DNA from: Acanthochlamys bracteata
Taxonomy: Eukaryota > Streptophyta > Magnoliopsida > Pandanales > Velloziaceae
Direction: 5' to 3'
Assembly: GCA_019914995.1 (NCBI GenBank)
Contig: CM034136.1
Coordinates: 139,270 to 203,269, forward strand
Length of the DNA: 64,000 nucleotides
Shown here one piece after another: positions 13,375-24,486 of this stretch. The notes under the pieces are model-generated. The model was given only the letters and a program-made list of their open reading frames with translations, was not told the origin of the DNA and searched no databases. Each line of letters begins with the position of its first letter. Positions within the stretch are counted from its first letter, which is position 1. Position numbers and translations under genes: made by a program.

Positions 13375-14803
13375 TCAGGAATTTAAAGGTTTTACTATAA
13401 CAGCAAGACCAAATTGAGGTTGAAGTGTGCCTATGTTAATAGGGGCGTGCTTAGAACTGGTGAGAGCGAGAATGAAAACCTCTGCAGCATCATTGCCAAC
13501 ACCATCTTAGCCTCAAGCATCGCAAAGTTTTGTTTGCTCAGCAGAAACCTGTCCATGTCAGTAAATAAGAAGTGGTCTCATGTCCCGCAAAGAAAATGTC
13601 TTGCATTCATCAACAACTTCATCCATGCTAAGGCTCAATCCATCTTTCTTAGAGGCAGAATCAGTAGCACATGTCTCTAACATCAATCCAAGGAGATCAT
13701 GTCCGTAACCAGAACTGGACCAGTCGACTCCTAATGATGCTAGTAAGTGTGTTGTTCATTCTTTCTCGAGCTTCCATCTATGAAGATTCCACATAGTAGG
13801 AAGATACCTGCAAACACAGAAACGGATATATATGGGTTGAGAAGTTTCATTGCAATATTATTGTTTGTAAGAATCCATGCAGAGAGTAATACTGCATCCC
13901 AGGTATTGTAGGATTCAAGAATTTAGTCATTGCCATTAACAGCAGCTCCTGCTGAGCGAGGAAGGCTTCTTTTCCTTCTTTGAAGCTACTGCCGAAGGCA
14001 GTATGCAGATATGACATTTGCTGTGAGCTCTTTGAGTTGCTTGCACATATCAATCTCTTCATCTCTCCATCCTTCAAACATGGAGATAGCGGACCCTATC
14101 GTCGGTCATCAACTCGTATCAAATCCAAAGGCAGATATCAGTGAAAACTTTTTCGAGATTTTTCAGAAATATGAACAAGGAAAACTACAAGTTTTTAAGT
14201 CTGACCTGAGTTTGTCCATATTGAATGCGGGAGCGACGATCCTACGATGTCTGGCCCAATCTTCACCACCTCAACGAGAACCAAGCCCTTCCCCATGAAA
14301 CCAACGAAGGCTGGCAGCGCTTCAGGCTTTGGAAAGAAGCCAGAAACTTATTAGACAACACCTGCTTCACCATTTCTGGATCCGTAAGACATACCGTTGG
14401 CCTTTCCCAAACCAGTAGAAGAAGGTTCTACCTATATAATATACAAAAATACGTAAATACATACAGAGTATAAACAAGAATACATCATCGAAATAATATC
14501 AAACACCTTATGTGCACTGAAAATTGCTCACCATATTGAGAGGTCCACTTTATGATGTGAGGGAGAACTTTGGGTGTAATATCATGGTCACCAACATCCA
14601 TGATCATCTCTTTAGCAGCCATGTTCATGTTTTTATGTCCATTAACGATCCTTTAATGATCTTGTAAGGTTCACCTCTCAACCCTTGCTGCTTTGCTTTT
14701 GTAGCCTTGTATGGCTTCCATATGTAAGTCTCAATTGTTTCCAAAGAAATGAAGAACATACCACCCATAAAGTTGCAGCCAACAAAATTAAAACGGAAAC
14801 CAT
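13375..14803 (-). pseudogene. P450 pseudogene, array unit 4 (unit 12695-14813)
   Basis: Carries the shared deletion junction and common indels. Private features are AAGAAGCCAGAAACTT at 14334-14349, where unit 7 reads AAGAAGCCAAACTT and units 1-3 and 6 read AAGAAATAAACTT, and a shortened TA run (CCATATATACTGG) near 13305. The exon 5 remnant ends with the same Ala-for-Pro codon as most units. It is non-functional. Confidence 0.92.
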
Positions 14804-15497
14804 TTCATCAACAACCTGGTTGAGCGAAAGTTTCAAACTTTGTAGGTATGTAATTAAAGAAGGCAGGATATGCAGGTGTTTCTAAGACTTAAAAACCCAA
14901 GAGAAAAGAGTGAAATATCTCGGTTGTTTCATTGAAGATGATGATGATATCATCGATGACGAAAACGTTTAGTTAGAAAGAAATTTAGAAGGAAGAAGAG
15001 GCAAAAACAAGTCTCTCAACAATTCATTGAAGACGTTGTTAGCAGTCAAGATATACTTGCGTGTATCTAACATTTTATTAGTAGTCAAGATCAAAATCAC
15101 TGTTGTTCACTTTGGTGTAATATTTCCATTCTCTATGGAAGAGTATCACTAACAAAGTTTAAACAGAAGCAACAACACAAACCTCAATTCAACTTGGAAA
15201 AGGAGCTGAAGATTAGTGTTCTAGAGTCTTACAGACATGAAATATTTTCAAGCTTTCGTGTGAATCATATTACGCAAGACATTTTGGGCGGATAAAGAGC
15301 AACATCCACAAGTATGGTGTCCGTCTGTTCATGGTAAGAAGAAACTAAATTCAGTTGGCCCTCAAATGATTCATAAAGATGTAGTTCTGAATTTCAAGTA
15401 CTTTTAGACCAACTCAACTGTATCCATATATATACTGGCTTATTCTCAGAACAAATATTCACATGTGGTTCATGGAAATGAAACTAAGTTCCAATTA

Positions 15498-16921
15498 TCA
15501 GGAATTTAAAGGTTTTACTATAACAGCAAGACCAAATTGAGGTTGAAGTGTGCCTATGCTAATAGGGGCGTGCTTGTAGTCTGGTGAGAGCGAGAATGAA
15601 AACCTCTGCAGCATCATTGCCAACACCATCTTAGCCTCAAGCATCGCAAAGTTTTGTTTGCTCAGCAGAAACCTGTCCATGTCAGTAAATAAGAAGTGGT
15701 CTCATGTCCCGCAAAGAAAATGTCTTGCATTCATCAACAACTTCATCCATGCTAAGGCTCAATCCATCTTTCTTAGAGGCAGAATCAGTAGCACATGTCT
15801 CTAACATCAATCCAAGGAGATCATGTCCGTAACCAGAACTGGACCAGTCGACTCCTAATGATGCTAGTAAGTGTGTTGTTCATTCTTTCTCGAGCTTCCA
15901 TCTATGAAGATTCCACATAGTAGGAAGATACCTGCAAACACAGAAACGGATATATATGGGTTGAGAAGTTTCATTGCAATATTATTGTTTGTAAGAATCC
16001 ATGCAGAGAGTAATACTGCATCCCAGGTATTGTAGGATTCAAGAATTTAGTCATTGCCATTAACAGCAGCTCCTGCTGAGTTGGTATGCTTTTCCTTCTT
16101 TGAAGCTACTGCCGAAGGCAGTATGCAGATATGACATTTGCTGTGAGCTCTTTGAGTTGCTTGCACATATCAATCTCTTCATCTCTCCATCCTTCAAACA
16201 TGGAGATAGCGGACCCTATCGTCGGTCATCAACTCGTATCAAATCCAAAGGCAGATATCAGTGAAAACTTTTTCGAGATTTTTCAGAAATATGAACAAGG
16301 AAAACTACAAGTTTTTAAGTCTGACCTGAGTTTGTCCATATTGAATGCGGGAGCGACGATCCTACGATGTCTGGCCCAATCTTCACCACCTCAACGAGAA
16401 CCAAGCCCTTCCCCATGAAACCAACGAAGGCTGGCAGCGCTTCAGGCTTTGGAAAGAAGTCAACTTATTAGACAACACCTGCTTCACCATTTCTGGATCC
16501 GTAAGACATACCGTTGGCCTTTCCCAAACCAGTAGAAGAAGGTTCTACCTATATAATATACAAAAATACGTAAATACATACAGAGTATAAACAAGAATAC
16601 ATCATCGAAATAATATCAAACACCTTATGTGCAACTGAAAATTGCTCACCATATTGAGAGGTCCACTTTATGATGTGAGGGAGAACTTTGGGTGTAATAT
16701 CATGGTCACCAACATCCATGATCATCTCTTTAGCAGCCATGTTCATGTTTTTATGTCCATTAACGATCCTTTAATGATCTTGTAAGGTTCACCTCTCAAC
16801 CCTTGCTGCTTTGCTTTTGTAGCCTTGTATGGCTTCCATATGTAAGTCTCAATTGTTTCCAAAGAAATGAAGAACATACCACCCATAAAGTTGCAGCCAA
16901 CAAAATTAAAACGGAAACCAT
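15498..16921 (-). pseudogene. P450 pseudogene, array unit 5 (unit 14814-16931)
   Basis: Carries the shared deletion and common indels. Private features are CTGCTGAGTTGGTATGCTTTTCC near 16073-16095 (stated here in part: GAGTTGGTATGC), replacing GAGCGAGGAAGGCTTC in exon 3; GAAGAGGCAAAAACAAG in the spacer near 14995; and AAGAAGTCAACTT in exon 2. It shares GTAGTCTGGTGAG with unit 2. It is non-functional. Confidence 0.92.
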
Positions 16922-17613
16922 TTCATCAACAACCTGGTTGAGCGAAAGTTTCAAACTTTGTAGGTATGTAATTAAAGAAGGCAGGATATGCAGGTGTTTC
17001 TAAGACTTAAAAACCCAAGAGAAAAGAGTGAAATATCTCGGTTGTTTCATTGAAGATGATGATGATATCATCGATGACGAAAACGTTTAGTTAGAAAGAA
17101 ATTTAGAAGGAAGAAGAGAGCAAAGCAAGTCTCTGCAATTCATTGAAGACGTTGTTAGCAGTCAAGATATACTTGCGTGTATCTAACATTTTATTAGTAG
17201 TCAAGATCAAAATCACTGTTGTTCACTTTGGTGTAATATTTCCATTCTCTATGGAAGAGTATCACTAACAAAGTTTAAACAGAAGCAACAACACAAACCT
17301 CAATTCAACTTGGAAAAGGAGCTGAAGATTAGTGTTCTAGAGTCTTACAGACATGAAATATTTTCAAGCTTTCGTGTGAATCATATTACGCAAGACATTT
17401 TGGGCGGATAAAGAGCAACATCCACAAGTATGGTGTCCGTCTGTTCATGGTAAGAAGAAACTAAATTCAGTTGGCCCTCAAATGATTCATAAAGATGTAG
17501 TTCTGAATTTCAAGTACTTTTAGACCAACTCAACTGTATCCATATATATACTGGCTTATTCTCAGAACAAATATTCACATGTGGTTCATGGAAATGAAAC
17601 TAAGTTCCAATTA

Positions 17614-18830
17614 TCAGGAATTTAAAGGTTTTACTATAACAGCAAGACCAAATTGAGGTTGAAGTGTGCCTATGTTAATAGGGCGTGGTTCGGTGAGAGC
17701 GAGAATGAAAACCTCTGCAGCATCATTGCCAACACCATCTTAGCCTCAAGCATCGCAAAGTTTTGTTTGCTCAGCAGAAACCTGTCCATGTCAGTAAATA
17801 AGAAGTGGTCTCATGTCCCGCAAAGAAAATGTCTTGCATTCATCAACAACTTCATCCATGCTAAGGCTCAATCCATCTTTCTTAGAGGCAGAATCAGTAG
17901 CACATGTCTCTAACATCAATCCAAGGAGATCATGTCCGTAACCAGAACTGGACCAGTCGACTCCTAATGATGCTAGTAAGTGTGTTGTTCATTCTTTCGA
18001 AGCCTCCATCTATGAAGATTCCACATAGTAGGAAGATACCTGCAAACACAGAAACGGATATATATGGGTTGAGAAGTTTCATTGCAATATTATTGTTTGT
18101 AAGAATCCATGCAGAGAGTAATACTGCATCCCAGGTATTGTAGGATTCAAGAATTTAGTCATTGCCATTAACAGCAGCTCCTGCTGAGCGAGGAAGGCTT
18201 CTTTTCCTTCTTTGAAGCTACTGCCGAAGGCAGTATGCAGATATGACATTTGCTGTGAGCTCTTTGAGTTGCTTGCACATATCAATCTCTTCATCTCTCC
18301 ATCCTTCAAACATGGAGATAGCGGACCCTATCGTCGGTCATCAACTGATCATCAAATCCAAAGGCAGATATCAGTGAAAACTTTTTCGAGATTTTTCAGA
18401 AATATGAACAAGGAAAACTACAAGTTTTTAAGTCTGACCTGAGTTTGTCCATATTGAATGCGGGAGCGACGATCCTACGATGTCTGGCCCAATCTTCACC
18501 ACCTCAACGAGAACCAAGCCCTTCCCCATGAAACCAACGAAGGCTGGCAGCGCTTCAGGCTTTGGAAAGAAATAAACTTATTAGACAACACCTGCTTCAC
18601 CATTTCTGGATCCGTAAGACATACCGTTGGCCTTTCCCAAACCAGTAGAAGAAGGTTCTACCTATATAATATACAAAAATACGTAAATACATACAGAGTA
18701 TAAACAAGAATACATCATCGAAATAATATCAAACACCTTATGTGCAACTGAAAATTGCTCACCATATTGAGAGGTCCACTTTATGATGTGAGGGAGAACT
18801 TTGGGTGTAATATCATGGTCACCAACATCC
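17614..18830 (-). pseudogene. P450 pseudogene, array unit 6, 5'-truncated (unit 16932-18830)
   Basis: Carries the shared deletion and indels. The start of the gene is missing: homology stops at 18830 inside exon 1, after the CACCAACATCC string, and runs straight into the middle of the next unit's spacer (GCAACACATTTTTTGGGCGG). About 125 bp of exon 1, the upstream region, and the first ~690 bp expected of unit 7 are therefore absent here. Variants shared only with unit 1 are GGGCGTGGTTCGG and TTTCGAAGCCTCC. It is non-functional. Confidence 0.92.
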
Positions 18831-19058
18831 AGCAACACATTTTTTGGGCGGGTAAACAGCAACATCCACAAGTATGGTGTCCGTCTGTTCATGGTAAGAA
18901 GAAACTAAATTCAGTTGGCCCCAAATGATTCATAAAGATGTAGTTCTGAATTTCAAGTACTTTTGGACCAAATCAACAATATCCATATATATACTGGCTT
19001 TATTCTCAGAACAAATATTCACATATAGTTCAAGGAAATGAAACTAAGTTCCAATTTG

Positions 19059-20955
19059 TCAGGCATGTAAAGGTTTTACTATAACAGGAAGACCAAATTG
19101 AGGTTGAAGTGTGCCTATGCTAATAGGGGCGTGCTTGTAGTTCGGTGAGAGCGAGAATGAAAACCTCTGCAGCATCATTGCCAACACCATCTTAGCTTCA
19201 AGCATCGCAAAGTTTTGCCCAACGCATGATCTAGGACCGACTGAGAATGCCAGCAGCGCGTTTGGATGCCTGGAAGCTTTCAGGACACCATTCTCAAACC
19301 GTAGAGGATTGAATTTGTTTGCCTCTTCTCCCCAGTATTTCTTGTCCCTATGGATAAGTGCTATTGGTAGAAACAGGAGTGCACCTTTCGGAATCTTAAG
19401 GTGTCCTAACGTCATATCTTTTGTGGCACTTCTAGCCATAGTGACCACAGGTGAATAGAGCCTAAGCGTTTCTAGTAAAACCATGTTAACCTGCAAACAG
19501 ACATACACTCATTAGACTTGTTAGTGATTGATATACTCAAAACTGACATGGATTCAAGAGCCTTGATATACCAATTTTAACTTGGCAAGCACGTCCGCAT
19601 TTGGAACTTCAGCACCACATTCTTCGAGTACCTCTTTCCTTAGTGTTTCTTGCCACTCTGGATTTGTGCTCAGCAGAAACACTGTCCATGTTAGTAAATA
19701 AGAAGTGGTCTCATGTCCCGCAAAGAAAATGTCTTGCATTCATCAACAACTTCATCCATGCTAAGGCTCAATCCATCTTTCTTAGAGGCAGAATCAGTAG
19801 CACATGTCTCTAACATCAATCCAAGGAGATCATGTCCGTAACCAGAATCCTTGGACTCCAGTCGACTCCTAATGATGCTAGTAAGTGTGTTGTTCATTCT
19901 TTTCTCGAGCTTCCATCTATGAAGATTCCACATAGTAGGAAGATACCTGCAAACACAGAAACGGATATATATGGGTTGAGAAGTTTTCATTGCAATATTA
20001 TTGCTTGTAAGAATCCATGCAGAGAGTATTACTGCATCCCAGGTATTGTAGGATTCAAGAATTTAGTCATTGCCATTAACAGCAGCTCCTGCTGAGCGAG
20101 GAAGGCTTCTTTCCCTTCTTTGAAGCTACTGCCGAAGGCAGTATGCGATATGACATTTGCTGTGAGCTCTTTGAGTTGCTTGCACATATCAATCTCTTCA
20201 TCTCTCCATCCTTCAAACATGGAGATAGCGGAATCTGCTATCGTCGAAGTCATCAACTTCGTATCAAATCCAAAGGCAGATATCAGTGAAAACTTTTTCG
20301 AGATTTTTCAGAAATATGAACAAGGAAAACTACAAGTTTTTAAGTCTGACCTTGAGTTTGTCCATATTGAATGCGGGAGCGACGATCCTACGATGTCTGG
20401 CCCAATCTTCACCACCCTCAACGAGAACCAAGCCCTTCCCCATGAAACCAACGAAGGCTGGCAGCGCTTCAGGCTTTGGAAAGAAGCCAAACTTATTAGA
20501 CAACACCTGCTTCACCATTTCTGGATCCGTAAGACATACCGTTGGCCTTTCCCCAAACCAGTAGAAGAAGGTTCTACCTATATAATATACAAAAATACGT
20601 AAATACATACAGAGTATAAACAAGAATACATCATCGAAATAATATCAAACACCTTATGTGCAATTGAAAATTGCTCACCATATTGAGAGGTCCACTTTAT
20701 GATGTGAGGGAGAACTTTGGGTGTAATATCATGGTCACCAACATCCATGATCATCTCTTTAGCAGCCATGTTCATGTTTTTTATGTCCATTAACGATCCT
20801 TTAATGATCTTGTAAGGTTCACCTCTCAACCCTTGCTGCTTTAAGCTTTTTGTAGCCTTGTATGGCTTCCATATGTAAGTCTCAATTGCTCTCCAAAGAA
20901 ATGAAGAACATACCACCCATAAAGTTGCAGCCAACAAAATTAAAACGGAAACCAT
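19059..20955 (-). pseudogene. Near-complete CYP709B-like P450, array unit 7, single frameshift
   Basis: Five exons with consensus splice sites on the minus strand: 20679-20955, 20351-20577, 20033-20256, 19572-19946 and 19059-19490. Their lengths match the intact paralogs (277/224/224/376/432) except exon 2, which is 3 nt longer and in frame, and exon 4, which is 1 nt shorter. The missing base is one T of a T5 run near 19726 (ACATTTTCTTTGC against ACATTTTTCTTTGC), immediately before the I-helix AGHETT motif, so translation would shift and stop soon after. All other landmarks survive: an N-terminal hydrophobic anchor, WARHRR in helix [18 protein letters not shown] and [13 protein letters not shown] with the haem cysteine. 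It is either a very young pseudogene or an intact gene with a consensus error. The same T4 run occurs in units 1-6. Neighbours are decayed copies on both sides. Confidence 0.85.
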
Positions 20956-21651
20956 TTCATCAACAACCTGGTTGAGCGAAAGTTTCAAACTTTGTAGGTA
21001 TGTAATTAAAGAAGGCAGGATATGCAGGTGTTTCTAAGACTTAAAAACCCAAGAGAAAAGAGTGAAATATCTCGGTTGTTTCATTGAAGATGATGATGAT
21101 ATCATCGATGACGAAAACGTTTAGTTAGAAAGAAATTCTAGAAGGAAGAAGAGAGCAAAGCAAGTCTCTCGGCAATTCATTGAAGACGTTGTTAGCAGTC
21201 AAGATATACTTGCGTGTATCTAACATTTTATTAGTAGTCAAGATCAAAATCACTGTTGTTCACTTTGGTGTAATATTTCCATTCTCTATGGAAGAGTATC
21301 ACTAACAAAGTTTAAACAGAAGCAACAGCACAAACCTCAATTCAACTTGGAAAAAAGGAGCTGAAGATTAGTGTTCTAGAGTCTTACAGACATGAAATAT
21401 TTTCAAGCTTTTCGTGTGAATCATATTACGCAAGACATTTTTGGGCGGATAAAGAGCAACATCCACAAGCATTGTATCCTTCTGTTCATGGTCAGACTAA
21501 GAAGAAACTGAATTCAATTGGTCCCTCAAATGTAGTTGTTCTAATTTCAAGTACTTTTAGACCAACTCAACTGTATCCATATATATACTGGCTTTATTCT
21601 CAGAACAAATATTCACATGTGGTTCATGGAAATGAAACTAAGTTCCAATTA

Positions 21652-21860
21652 TCAGGAATTTAAAGGTTTTACTATAACAGCAAGACCAAATTGAGGTTGA
21701 AGTGTGCCTATGTTAATAGGGGCGTGCTTGTAGTTCGGTGAGAGCGAGAATGAAAACCTCTGCAGCATCATTGCCAACACCATCTTAGCCTCAAGCATCG
21801 CAAAGTTTTGTTTGCTCAGCAGAAACCTGTCCATGTCAGTAAATAAGAAGTGGTCTCATG
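21652..21860 (-). pseudogene. P450 3' fragment, array unit 8 (unit 20966-21860)
   Basis: Only the C-terminal remnant is present, from the stop at 21652 through the exon 4/exon 5 deletion junction (CAAAGTTTTGTTTGCTCAGC near 21800-21820) to a break at 21860, after TGGTCTCATG. The spacer before it differs from units 1-7 between about 21470 and 21540: it reads GTATCCTTCTGTTCATGG, closer to the reverse complement of the 3' flanks of the intact genes at 24.7 and 27.7 kb. Beyond the break lies unrelated sequence and a MITE-like element. Confidence 0.9.
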
Positions 21861-22597
21861 CCATGACGGCATTAGGGCAGGGATTATTCCTTGATGAAGT
21901 GGGAATTTCGATCATGTACCATGTTTAGGGTGTGCTTCAAAATTTTAATTTTTTTTGTCAAATTTAGAATTCTGCGAATTCAGTGTTTTAGTTATTCCTT
22001 GAATTGAGAACTTTATTTTTTTTTAATATTTAAAAATTCATCACTTTAAATTGTAGAACTTTACCTCCCACATTCAACCAATTTCTAAATAAAATTAAAT
22101 ATAAAAATTAAATTCACTTCTAATCTACTTTTTAAAAAAAAAATTATAAAATTTACTTCATTTAATTTATTTTCACGTTTTTGAAACGCGCACTTAGATG
22201 GTAGACTAAAATTTTGCAGAATCACCTAAACAAACAAAGGCAAAACTGTTTGGTTCATCGGTGCGAATACTCAAAGGTGCTGAAGAAGTGAACAACAGTG
22301 ATGTTGATCTTGGCTGCTAATGAAATATTATTGTTTTCATATAATATAGATATAGAAGTGACACATGTTAGGAATCTTCAATTGATTTCAGGAGATAAGC
22401 TTTGTTTTTCTTTCTTCTGGAGTTTCTTTCTGGTAAAACATTTGCGTCAGCAATGATATCATCATCATCTTCATTGAGAGAACTTAGATAATTCACCTTT
22501 TTCTTGGATTTTTAAGTTTTAGAAACACATAATATCCTGCCTTCTTTAATTACAAACCTACAAGTATTGAAACTTTCTCTCAACGATTGTTGATGAA
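21861..22597. other. Junction and promoter region of first intact P450
   Basis: Separates the minus-strand array from the plus-strand P450. It holds a family A MITE-like element (21927-22196). From about 22240 the sequence is almost identical to 25290-25644 upstream of the second intact P450, so this is a shared 5' region. The last ~150 bases resemble, inverted, the segment upstream of the array pseudogenes (AAACACATAATATCCTGCC and similar). No separate gene is seen. Confidence 0.7.
21927..22196. repeat. MITE-like element, family A, copy upstream of P450 A
   Basis: The left end, AGGGTGTGCTTCAAAA, and the right end, TTTTTGAAACGCGCACTTAG, form imperfect inverted repeats around an A/T-rich core. 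A near-identical copy sits at 24957-25247 at the same distance from the second intact P450, so it was present before those two genes were duplicated. Confidence 0.55.
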
Positions 22598-24486
22598 ATG
22601 GGTTCCGTTTTATTTTTGTCGGCTGCAACTTTGTTGGTGTTATGTTCTTCATTTCTTTGGAGAGCAATTCAGACTTATATATGGAAGCCATACAAGACTA
22701 CAAAGAGCTTAAAGCAGCAAGGGTTGAGAGGTGAACCTTACAAGATCCTTAAAGGGTCGTTAATGGAGATAAAAAACATGAACATGGCTGCTAGAGAGAT
22801 GATCATGGATGTTGGTGACCATGATATTACACCCAAAGTTCTCCCTCACTACTTAAAGTGGACCTCTCAATATGGTGAGCAATTTTCGTTTGCGCATAAG
22901 GTGTTTGATATTATTTCAATGATGTAGTACTCTTGTTTAAACTACGTATGTATTCACGTATGTGCATATATTATATAGGTAGAACCTTCTTCTACTGGTG
23001 GGGGGATAAGCCAAGATTATGCATTAGAGATCCGGAAATGGTGAAGCAGGTGCTGTCTAACAAGTTTGGCTTCTTTCCAAAGCCTGAATGGTTGCCTTCC
23101 TTCGTTGCTTTTATTGGGAGAGGCTTGGTTCTCGTTGAGGGTGAAGACTGGGCCAGACACCGTAGGATTGTCTCTCCCGCATTCAATATGGACAAACTCA
23201 AGGTGAGACTTGTAATTTTCCTTGTTCATGTTTCAAAAAATCTCAAAAAAGTTTCCACTGATATGTGCCTTTGGATTTGATACGAAGTCGATGACTTCGA
23301 CGATAGCAGATTCTGCTATCTCCATGTTTGAAGGATGGAGAGATGAAGAGACTGATATGTGCAAGCAACTCAAAGAGCTCACAGCAAATGTCATATCGCG
23401 TACTGCCTTCGGCAGTAGCTTCAAAGAAGGGAAAGAAGCCTTCCTTGCTCAGCAGGAGCTGCTGTTAATGGCTGTGGCTAAAATGTTCAATCCTAGAATA
23501 CCCGGGATGCAGTAATACTCTCTGCTTAAATTCATACAAGCAATAATCTTGCAAAGAAAATTTTGCAACCCATATACATCCTTGCTTTGTTTGCAGGTAT
23601 CTTCCTACTATGTGGAATCTTCATAGATGGAAGCTCGAGAAAAGAATGAACAACACACTTACTAGCATCATTAAGAGTCGACTGGACTCCAAGGATTCTG
23701 GTTATGGACATGATCTGCTTGGAATGATGTTAGAGGCATGTGCTACTGACTCTGCCTCTAAGAAAGATGGATTGAGCCTTAGCATGGATGAAGTTGTTGA
23801 TGAATGCAAGACATTTTTCTTTGCGGGACATGAGACCACTTCTTATTTACTAACATGGACAGTGTTTCTGCTGAGCACAAATCCAGAGTGGCAAGAAACA
23901 CTAAGGAAGGAAGTTCTCGACGAATGTGGTACTGAAGTTCCAAATGCGGACATGCTTGCCAAGTTAAAATTGGTACGTTAAGGCTCTTGATCCAGGCTCA
24001 GTTTTGAGTATATCAATCACTAACAGGTCTCATGAGTGTATGCTTGTTGTGCAGGTTAACATGGTTTTACTGGAAACGCTTAGGCTCTATTCACCTGTGG
24101 TCATGATGACTAGAATTGCTGCAAAAGATATGACTTTAGGAGACATTCTGATTCCGAAAGGCACAGTCCTTACGCTGCCAGTAGCACTTATCCACAGGGA
24201 CAAGGAGTACTGGGGAGAAGATGCAAACAATTTCAACCCTCTACGGTTTGAGAATGGTGTCCTGAAAGCATCAAAGCATCCAAATGCGCTACTGGCATTC
24301 TCAATCGGTCCTAGATCATGCGTTGGGCAAAACTTTGCGATGCTTGAAGCTAAGATGGTTTTGGCACTGATGCTGCAGAGGTTTTCATTCTCTCTCTCAC
24401 CGAACTACAAGCACGCCCCTATTAACATAGGCACACTTCAACCACAATTCGGTCTTCCTGTTATAGTAAAACCTTTAAAATCCTGA
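22598..24486 (+). CDS. Cytochrome P450, CYP709B-like (copy A), intact
   Basis: Five exons: 22598-22874, 22979-23202, 23288-23511, 23597-23972 and 24055-24486 (510 aa). It looks like a microsomal haem monooxygenase of the CYP72 clan. An N-terminal hydrophobic segment (about residues 2-22) would anchor it in the ER. It has WARHRR in helix C, AGHETT (oxygen activation) in helix I, ETLRLYSP (ExxR), FNPLRFENG (PERF region) and [13 protein letters not shown] with the axial cysteine. Phrases such as [13 protein letters not shown] and PQFGLPV match CYP709B. The exon 1 donor must be GTGAGC at 22875, because reading on runs into a stop. Family members include fatty-acid hydroxylases (wheat CYP709C1) and CYP709B3, linked to ABA and salt responses in Arabidopsis; the substrate here is unknown. 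It lies head to head with the decayed array and tandem with copy B. Confidence 0.88.

Larger units (their letters stand above)
6331..21860. repeat. Tandem array of eight ~2.12-kb P450-bearing units
   Basis: Direct repeats read end to end. The marker ACCTGGTTGAGCG starts at 6336, 8449, 10573, 12695, 14814, 16932 and 20966. The first five spacings are 2113, 2124, 2122, 2119 and 2118 bp. The last interval (4034 bp) holds unit 6, truncated at 18830, and unit 7 (18831-20965). Unit 8 (20966-21860) stops inside the P450. Each full unit has about 690 bp of P450 flank followed by a minus-strand CYP709B-like pseudogene. Units 1-6 are nearly identical to one another; unit 7 is the only one with a complete set of exons. 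Variation between units is mostly small indels at the same few sites, so either recent amplification with gene conversion or uneven assembly polishing could explain the pattern. Confidence 0.95.

Noticed and set aside
7649-16590. Repeated ORFs of 95 aa (for example 7649-7936, 11895-12182, 14011-14298) and 81 aa (for example 7863-8108, 9987-10232) that look like a tandem family of novel small proteins
   Set aside because: They are antisense to P450 exons 2-3 and their flanks, and repeat only because the P450 units repeat. They have no splice or promoter context of their own.
8320-17003. Repeated 66-aa plus-strand ORFs starting MLLCFCSLVW in each unit
   Set aside because: They are the reverse strand of P450 exon 1 and its upstream region, so a shadow of the pseudogene.
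6331-21860. Direct repeats considered as a CRISPR-like or satellite array
   Set aside because: The unit is 2.1 kb and contains gene exons; there are no short repeat/spacer units. It is a segmental tandem duplication in a plant nucleus.
22598-22927. 109-aa uninterrupted reading at the start of P450 A suggesting a truncated gene
   Set aside because: The stop near 22925 lies in intron 1. Splicing at GTGAGC (22875) to the acceptor before 22979 restores SQY-G-RTFFYW, as in copy B and unit 7.
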